This document shows positions 56,985 through 64,000 of a stretch of DNA of 64,000 bases, piece by piece. The DNA is from Atrina japonica (taxonomy: Eukaryota > Mollusca > Bivalvia > Pterioida > Pinnidae). Every line of letters begins with the position of its first letter. Positions within the stretch are counted from its first letter, which is position 1. Under the pieces are notes generated by a model. The model did no database searches, was not told the origin of the DNA, and saw only the letters and a program-made list of their open reading frames with translations. The DNA lies in contig BROG01000027.1 in assembly GCA_030159075.1 (NCBI GenBank), positions 2,241,501 through 2,305,500 on the forward strand. The letters run 5' to 3'. Position numbers and translations under genes: made by a program.

Positions 56985-57530
56985 ATATATCATTTAGCAC
57001 ACTTGTATAACATATCATGGATTAAATGTATCAGCAGTATATTAGATGAATGCGGCTTGTCTGTTTGTGGATCACACAACAAATTTATGATGTAACCTGG
57101 ATAAAAAATACAATTAAGAGAGTTCTCATTGATCAAAATTTACAGAATCGAAATACCATTGTTATTAACTCTCAAAAAGGTATTAATTAGAATCTCTTGA
57201 ACTAGAAAATTATCTTAAATCAAATTACTCCGAAAATTGGCAATAATCTGAAGTACATTTCAAACTCCCGGGTGAAACGGGAAGATGGAACAATATTCCC
57301 CGTGATCAAAAATTTTGTACACTTTGTAATTTGTATAAAATTGGTGACGAATTTCATTATATATATTCGAATGTTCTCAATATCATATTTTACAAACTAC
57401 GTTCTTGCCAAATACATTAGAAAACAGACTAAATATTGTCAAATTAAAAAAAAATTATTAAACACTAACAACTCTCCTTTATTCAAGAAAATATGCATTT
57501 TTTTAAATTTTGAAAAGAAAACATAGATAC
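56985..57530 (+). pseudogene. LINE ORF2 C-terminal remnant
   Basis: Fragments in different frames: NISWIKCISSILDECGLS, then TIKRVLIDQNLQNWNT-like, then GETGRWNNIPRDQKFC, then CTLCNLYKIGDEFHYI, then KKLLNTNNSPLFKKICIF. The CxxC plus IGDEFHY pattern is the zinc-knuckle tail found in L1/Tx1-type LINEs of molluscs and other invertebrates. Many stops and frameshifts. It may be the tail of the same kind of LINE as at 28.7 kb. Confidence 0.7.
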
Positions 57531-57710
57531 ATGTACTAGTGGTTAAAATATTATGAATTATTACAAACTTGAAATTGTACAATTACTGTTATCATTCATC
57601 CTCCTCTACAGTGTTTGTTTGTACATTTATGAGAATAAAGTTATTGTCATATCATCAACGTTCCATATTTAAGTAGTAACATACCTTTTTGCCTGTATAT
57701 TGTATTGTTT

Positions 57711-58856
57711 GTACTGTATAGTTTAAACGGTGTTATACTGTATAGTTTAAACGGTGTTGTACTGTAAAGTTTATACGGTGTTGTACTGTATATGTTATAC
57801 GGTGTTCTACTGTATAGTTTATACCGTACTGTATAGTTTAAACGGTGTTGTACTGTAAAGTTTATACGGTGTTGTACTGTATATGTTATACGGTGTTCTA
57901 CTGTATAGTTTATACCGTGTTGTACTGTAAAGTTTATACGGTGTTGTACTGTATAGTTTATACGGTGTTGTACTGTATAGTTTATACCGTGTTGTACTGT
58001 AAAGTTTATACGGTGTTGTACTGTATATGTTATACGGTGTTGTACTGTATAGTTTATACGGTGTTGTCCTGTATAATATATACGGTGTTGTACTGTATAA
58101 TATACGGTGTTGTATTGTATAGTTTATACGGTGTTGTACTGTATAGTTTATATGGTGTTATACTGTATAGTTTATATGGTGTTGTACTGTATAGTTTATA
58201 CGGTGTTGTACTGTATAGTTTAAACGGTGTTGTACTGTATAGCCTATACAGTGTTGTACTGTATAGTTTATACGGTGTTGTACTGTATAGTCTATACAGT
58301 GTTGTACTGTATAATTAATACGTTACTGTACTGTATAGTTTATACGATATTTTACTGTATAGCCTATACAGTGTTGTACTGTATAATTTATACGTTACTG
58401 TACTGTAAAGTTTATACGGTGTTGTACTGTATAGTTTATATGGTGTTGTACTGTATAGTTTATATTGTGTTGTACTGTATAGCCTATAGTGTTGTACTGT
58501 ATAGTTTATACAGTGTTGTACTGTATAGTTTATATGGTGTTGTACTGTATAGCCTATAGTGTTGTACTGTATAATTTATACGTTACTGTACTGTATAGTT
58601 TATACGGTGTTGTACTGTATAGTTTATATGGTGTTGTACTGTATAGCCTATACAGTGTTGTACTGTATAGCCTATACAGTGTCGTACTGTATAATTTATA
58701 CGGTGCTGTACTGTGTAGTTTATACGGTGCTGTACTGTGTAGTTTATACGGTGTTGTACTGTATAGTTTATATGGTGTTGTACTGTATAGCCTATACAGT
58801 GTTATACTGTATAATTTATACGTTACTGTACTGTGTAGTTTATACGATGTTGTACT
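57711..58856. repeat. 24-bp minisatellite, about 48 units
   Basis: The unit is close to GTATAGTTTATACGGTGTTG plus TACT. A second variant reads ACTGTATAGCCTATACAGT, a perfect 9-bp-arm palindrome with a single central base. The period is a multiple of three and units lack stops in several frames, giving tyrosine/valine/cysteine-rich readings on both strands. Not considered a gene. Confidence 0.95.
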
Positions 58857-58982
58857 ACATATGAACAATGAGCTTGTTTGCATTCAGAGTTATTTAGTAT
58901 GAAATGTTGAATTATCTGTTCAATAGTGGTTGCTGAATTACCGATTTTGATGAGGATTCATTCCTCAATTATTTCATTTGAA

Positions 58983-59080
58983 TATAATGTGGACATACGG
59001 TGGGCGTGACTGGTCGACAAGGGATGCTTACTCCCTCATAACACCTGATCCCAACTCTGGATTTTCAGAGGCCGGTGCGC
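58983..59080 (-). mobile_element. Family K dispersed repeat, copy 2
   Basis: The complement reads ggcctctgaaaatccagagt, tgggatcaggtgttatgagg, gagtaagcatcccttgtcga, ccagtcacgcccaccg. It is slightly longer than copy 1 across ggagtaa. Confidence 0.7.
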
Positions 59081-59693
59081 GCGTGTCCATTTTTCACCCG
59101 ATTTGTATATTGCCTCATGAACCTCCTTTCGATTAATTACTTTGCAATCTGTGATTTGTATTCAATACAGACAACACTTATTTATATTGCAGGGTTTGGT
59201 GGGAACACGCGATATTTTGCCAACATTCCTGGTGAAAATTGTCACCAATGGTATAATTGTCCCCCTCACAATTTTTTTAATTTTATTTCTACGATGATTT
59301 TTTTTATAAAGATCATTTCGTAAAACTATCTATGTTGATGAGTAAAGATTCTCTTCACTGTCATACTATGTTAAAAAAGTATACATATATTATACATTTG
59401 TACTTAGATCTGCGCGCTTGGTTTCCCATGATTAATTAACTTCTTGTAATAGAACTTTGAAAAAAAACCACTATCCAATTTAAGTGCGTACAGAACATAT
59501 TACATACATAACATTAAAGATTCTATTTCTGTCAAATTAGAAAACATGAATACAAAGTTGTATGTAACATCTCATATATGTGACATTGATAAAACCGAGT
59601 AGGCTTACTGGGTCAAATGAATGATATATAAATATTTCATGTACCACATCAGAACTATAAATTGTTAGCACAGGCATATATATATATATATAT
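59081..59693. other. Non-coding stretch, nothing recognised
   Basis: AT-rich. The 82-codon reading at 59075-59323 begins in family K and has no motif. Confidence 0.45.
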
Positions 59694-59842
59694 CATTGGC
59701 GTCGGAAGCAAATTGAAAGGGGGGGGGGGGGCTAAACCAACTTAAAACACACACGCCAGAAACGTCTGGGGCAAAGCCCCAATTTTCAACACCTATAAAG
59801 TGGGGAGCCCCCCCCCCCCCCCCCCCAGCTCCGACGCCTATG
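59694..59842. mobile_element. MITE-6, copy 2 (149 bp, inverted relative to copy 1)
   Basis: CATTGGCGTCGGAAGC at the left and GCTCCGACGCCTATG at the right. The interior gctaaaccaacttaaaacac and caacacctataaagtgggga is the complement of copy 1, plus about 15 bases (ccagaaacgtctggggc) forming a small hairpin. TATAT lies on both sides, a likely 5-bp target duplication. Confidence 0.88.
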
Positions 59843-61025
59843 TATATAACACATGTCTCTATTGTTAGTTAAAATATTTTTGAAACCATCATCAAATTAT
59901 CTACTAAATAGATGCTAATGGCCATCTTAAAATATACACAGTGAAAGGAAAAAAGTCGTCCAAAATCTGTCTGCTCTGCACGGTTGATGCTGTTTTGTTT
60001 TTCAATGAGGATAGTAACATTAATTGTATTATAAGTTGATCAAATTTGCATAAACATTTCACAGTGCTTTCTGGCAGTATAAAATTCAACGCATCTTGAA
60101 AAATCCTGAACCCATAATCTCCGCTTACAGCCAATACATGAGCAGAAACAGTGAATAAAACATTGAATCTTTATAGCCAGGAAACTATGTTTAACGTCCC
60201 AATGGAATTCAAGGAAAAGTTCTATTCCAGGTGGGGAACAAACGAAGCTTAATGAAATTCATTAGAAATTCTGAAAATGTAATACAAATTCTTCGAAAAA
60301 TGTGTTTCATAATAAAATTAAAGGTGTTGCCTATTTCTGTTTTTTTTTTTCCAAAAAAATAAATAAATAAATAAAGTGTTATCTCAACCACGACATCAAA
60401 TGTAATATATATTTTTTTCACTTTTGACTTGATCAATGCATTTTTCATTAGGTTATATCTACCTGAAGTCCGATTATTTGTTTTACCAATCTACATCATA
60501 CTGAACAATATTTACTGGTCCAATATAGAATGTATACTGCAAATGGAGAACGAAATTGACACAAAACATGCTTCACGAGATTGTCCCCACAGACGCTATG
60601 TACACCATGGGAAGTCTGAAAAGAGACCGATAAAATTACCTGCAACTCATTCTAAAGCGTGCCGTGTGTTTGTAAACATGTTCAGGCTGGATGGTTTCCC
60701 TTGACCTGGTGAACCAATCACACAGGACGCTTTCTCAGCTGATTGACAGCTAAATATAGTAACTACGAATAAGGTAATGCTATAGACCGGTCTGCATTCC
60801 AGACAGACAGTTAAAAAAAGAGAGTTCAAATAGTAACAACATTATATTTCACATTTTGATTACGAATGTTGCTTTATTACAGACATTGATCATATAATCT
60901 GAATAAAATGACATTTTTCTTTTTTTGTTATGAACAAAATTATTTTTTTTTGTTTTTGTTAAACACAAATATTGCAACATTAATTTAACAACATTCTAAA
61001 TTCTCCCTACTTTAATGTTGGAACC
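59843..61025. other. Intergenic stretch upstream of TFAP4
   Basis: No repeat or exon recognised. ccaatcacac at about 60713 and a CAGCTG at 60736-60741 are the only regulatory-like words noted. The ORF at 60429-60704 has no known motif. Confidence 0.4.
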
Positions 61026-61428
61026 ATGCCAAACAGCTGTTGATTTGTTTCCCGCGCCTTGCCAACGGGGTTGAGAAAAGGCTTGGGAAATTTCGAGTAA
61101 TACGCGGTCACAAATAGTGCACAATGTTTCGTGAAATGTTTAACTTACTTGATATGATAATGTCATTGAATACATATAATATCTATATCCATTTGTTATA
61201 ATTTATTTTACTACCATTGCTTAATTTAGTTAATCTAAAATAAATGTGTACAATTGACAAAACGGGCACCGCACCGCCGTCGTGAATCGACCTACAGCTG
61301 TTTCCCGCCAATTAATACTCATTCTTCTGAAGCCACGGCGACCCGGTAGTAAACTTGGCATTACGACTTATACTTTTGTGGAATTTATCATTATTTTTGA
61401 AAAATTGTGTTATTAGTGTATTGCAGAC
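61026..61428 (+). promoter_or_regulatory. Candidate TFAP4 promoter / 5' UTR
   Basis: Locally richer in CG than surroundings. AACAGCTGTT (61032-61041) and TACAGCTGTT (61293-61302) fit the AP-4 consensus AWCAGCTGWT, and each is followed within about 20 bases by an E2F-like word (GTTTCCCGCGCC at about 61047, GTTTCCCGCCAA at about 61300). A CCAAT-type word overlaps the second. No TATA box is evident. No ATG occurs between about 61265 and the chosen start. The string tgtattgcag just before the start could also be a splice acceptor, so an upstream non-coding exon is possible. Confidence 0.5.
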
Positions 61429-61517
61429 ATGTCAAGTCTGTATAGGAATAGTGAGAGAAGGAAATATTTGGAAGAATTTGAAATGCAAAGAGAGGATTTA
61501 ACAGCTGTTTTGGAAAG
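61429..61517 (+). CDS. TFAP4: Transcription factor AP-4, coding exon 1 (partial gene)
   Basis: First coding exon of a bHLH-leucine-zipper factor that binds CAGCTG E-boxes as a homodimer in the nucleus. It encodes residues 1-29 (begins MSSLYRNSERRKYLEEFEMQ, then REDLTAVLE) plus two bases of codon 30, and ends GAAAG|GTGAGT, a strong donor in phase 2. The start is the first ATG after an in-frame stretch without others. The identification rests on exon 2. This N-terminus is charged and helix-prone and shows no resemblance that I can see to vertebrate AP-4 N-termini, which are not strongly conserved. An AP-4 site (AACAGCTGTT, 61500-61509) lies inside the exon. Confidence 0.85.
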
Positions 61518-63895
61518 GTGAGTAGTAACGCTAGTACGCACGCCTCCATAACATAAACATTGTCGTAGCTGTGAGTAACACCAGCTTGTTTTGTAATTTT
61601 CTCGTTTAGTGGTAATATTTCTTATATCAGCATCATATAATATTATTTTTCATATAACCAAGATTTATAATGCATGCATGTTCATAAAAATGCTGATTTA
61701 TTTAATATCAAATTTGATGACACAAAATGTTCATTTTCTACGTCGAGTCTTGCCACATGGCTTCGACAACAAAGGGCGAGCAACTCGAGCTGTCTCTAGT
61801 TCATCGCGTTGGGCGGTTACAATGCTAACCTCGTGCATTTGTGGTACATGGAATTAATCGAAGCGTGTAAATGCATTGCGAAAAGCTCTGCTATGGTATT
61901 GTTTTCAACTCGAATTATATTTTATTAAAATGTTAACAAATATGTTTAGGTGATGTATGTGGCCTCGGATCTACCAACTAATCGGTGACCTTAAATTGAC
62001 ACATTGTCGCCGTTAGACAGACGTGTACAATAACGGTTTACAGTAACACACTTTGGACCGATTCACGAACGAGTGTTCAGTCTGTTACATGTTGATTTAA
62101 TATTTTTTGTCTGAAATCAGATGATTATCACGCATTAGTTAAAATTAGCATTTGTAAAATAATGAGAATCAAAAATACAAACAGCTGATCATCGTATTAA
62201 TTTGCATATATTGAGCCTTATTGATGAAGGTTCTTCTGGACCTGGTTCAACTTAGTGTTATATTTATTAAATGTATTCGTGTTGTGTTGTTTTTCCTACG
62301 CAAGTCTCTACATATTGTGATATTGGGTCCAAAGTCACAAATGTTAAGATAATGCATGCATATATAATAATATTCAGGCAGTCACGAGTTCTCTGGCAGT
62401 CTGCCAACTATGGGGGCGGTCAGCTGATAAAGTATTTCATGTTTTGTTATTTTGAACATCTTGGGGTTCAGTGGAGTTGCAGTCATATTTTTTTTAAATA
62501 TGTGTCATTAGATGTCTCAGTTTATGTTATCTGGTGATGAAAAAAGGATTTATTTTCTAAAATAGAGTTAATGTTTGTTTTGGCATCATGCCAATAATGC
62601 TATCTCCCATTTTTACTATGTATGTATCATACTAGAAACAATGGATTTTCCTCACCTTTGCCTTTTTGATTTTTTTATTGAGATTTTTGGATAAATGAAG
62701 GTCTGGACCACTTGTAATTGGTTTTTGTTTATTTTATTTTTTATTTTTTTTGAAAAAAAGTACATGTAAGCCATTTCAAAGAAGTATCTTGATTTTCAAA
62801 TCTTAGATTTAAAAACATTTTGAGAAAAAAAATAATGAAATATTTAAAATACCTTTGTTTACAAAACATAATCATTTGTATATGTAGTCATTTTCAGACC
62901 AGTTTTGTTACTGACCTGTAACATCATTTCATCACGGCCCAGGACTTTTTGTGTCAATTTTGGTAAAATGTCATTGGCAACACAATTGGGATTTTTTTTT
63001 TCAAATGCATCTCCTCTTACTTTAATTTCATTATTGTTGTGGCATCAACGTCAAATTGGGATGGGGGATTTTTTTTGCATTGGCAATGGAGTCAGAATCC
63101 CAAGGCTATTTGTGCTTAAAACGTTTAATACGGTAGATTTTTCAATTTAAAAAAAAAATAGAAATGAAATTTCTGGTAATTGGCAAATTAATAAATTTTG
63201 AAATACAATCTATGCTGAGATGAAAATTTCATCCTGAAAGAAGTAACTTACACTGTAAAAATTGTCATAGAAGAGGTCAATTCCTATGAATTTCCAGCTT
63301 GTTTTAACTTGTCAACCCCTGGAAAACAATGGGCTCTGCTGTAAATCAATGACTTTGACCAGTCCAAGTATGTCTGTAGTGATCAAAAAGTTATATACAT
63401 GTAGGAATTGAAAGTTTATACATGTTCATTTTAAATGTCGTCATATTACTTATAATTGTTTGAAAATAATATATTTTTTGTATTTTCATTATTTGACTTC
63501 AACATTTCAATAGCATATATATTGTCCCTGTACATTGCTAGATTTTAGGTAAACCGTTTCCATAGCAATGGGATACTTTTGAAGTTAAAAGTTAAAAAAT
63601 GTATACAGCTTGTTATATGTATATATCAATGTTTTTATATATGTCTTATAAAGCAGATGTAAATTTCTACCTTGAATATTAATACCGGTATCATGCAAAA
63701 CGGTTCAATATATGTAGAATTTCTGAAAAGAATCTTTTATTGATATATCATAACCATATTATTAGAATTTAGAACTATTAAATGACTGGTGTGCCCTGTT
63801 TTCCATATAATTTCAATTACATTTCATAAAGATCAGCATTTTCAGGGAATTGTTTACGGGGGAAAATTTGACATTTTATTTTCATTTTCTAACAG
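61518..63895 (+). other. TFAP4 intron 1 (2378 bp, phase 2)
   Basis: Bounded by GTGAGT at 61518 and ttttctaacAG at 63895, with a T-rich stretch before the acceptor. AT-rich content with T and A homopolymers and no recognised transposon. Splicing here restores AG|A (Arg30) and the conserved AP-4 frame. An acceptor four bases later (63899) would destroy it. Confidence 0.82.
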
Positions 63896-64000
63896 ACAGT
63901 CCTCCCTTTCTGCCAAACCTCATCTTGAGCACGAGAAAAAAATGCGAAGAGAAATTGCGAATAGCAATGAGAGACGGCGCATGCAGAGTATTAATGCAGG
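63896..64000 (+). CDS. TFAP4: Transcription factor AP-4, coding exon 2 (continues past window)
   Basis: Encodes about residues 30-65: QSSLSAKPHLEHEKK, then MRREIANSNERRRMQSINAG, running off the window in the codon for Gly. This is the start of the bHLH domain. The basic region REIANSNERRRMQSIN is essentially that of AP-4 from human and other animals and carries the ERxR contact motif (Glu55, Arg56, Arg58) that reads CANNTG E-boxes. The rest of helix 1, the loop, helix 2 and the leucine zippers lie beyond base 64000. The alternative of another bHLH family is unlikely given the NSNERRRMQSINAG string. Confidence 0.95.

Noticed and set aside
57845..58902. Tyrosine/valine/cysteine repeat ORFs (up to 157 codons)
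   Set aside because: A 24-bp minisatellite read in frame. Equivalent readings exist in other frames and on the other strand.
63900..64000. Alternative acceptor at 63899 for TFAP4 exon 2
   Set aside because: It shifts the frame and abolishes the AP-4 basic region, so the acceptor ending at 63895 is preferred.

Overview
This window is metazoan nuclear DNA, most probably from a bivalve mollusc. It is AT-rich and intron/intergenic in character, with no operons and no long ORFs. It is dense in tRNA-derived SINEs, short terminal-inverted-repeat (TIR) elements, minisatellites and decayed retroelements of types common in bivalve genomes, and it is littered with the TACATGTA-type words typical of those genomes. 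The species cannot be named from the sequence alone.

Only one protein-coding gene is well supported. At the right edge (coding exon 1 at 61429-61517, exon 2 from 63896 to the window end) lies the 5' part of the bHLH-ZIP transcription factor AP-4 (TFAP4). It was recognised from the basic-region string REIANSNERRRMQSINAG, reached through a GT-AG phase-2 intron of about 2.4 kb. Its upstream region and first exon hold three near-ideal AP-4 sites (AWCAGCTGWT), two of them beside E2F-like TTTCCCGC words.

Everything else is repeat or unexplained non-coding sequence. 1-7 kb: scattered MITEs and SINEs, including a SINE inserted in an older SINE with a clear target duplication. 7.9-11.4 kb: a 34-bp minisatellite of about 100 copies. 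12-24 kb: MITE copies, a 54-bp minisatellite and an exact 94-bp direct repeat. 24.8-26.1 kb: a TG/TC-rich array. 27-34.6 kb: nested transposons (a hAT-like element inside a TIR element), an L1/Tx1-like LINE fragment, and large elements with hairpin termini carrying a 166-bp tandem repeat with a dimeric higher-order structure. 35-47 kb: more SINEs, several MITE families, a 30-bp minisatellite and a 120-bp near-perfect palindrome. 47.7-51 kb: an extreme G-rich tract flanked by a degraded duplicate of its left flank, best explained as a sequencing or assembly artefact. 53.9-55.5 kb: a dead Tc1/mariner transposon inserted in a TA microsatellite. 56.5-57.5 kb: two retroelement remnants. 57.7-58.9 kb: a 24-bp array of palindromic units.

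I found no CRISPR, bacterial, viral or toxin genes and no convincing novel protein system. The more unusual signals are the palindrome, the tandem-repeat-bearing hairpin-ended elements, a minisatellite that may derive from a MITE, and the AP-4 sites around the AP-4 gene's own start. Family labels (SINE A-C, MITE-1 to MITE-7, family F, G, H, K) are local names used only here.
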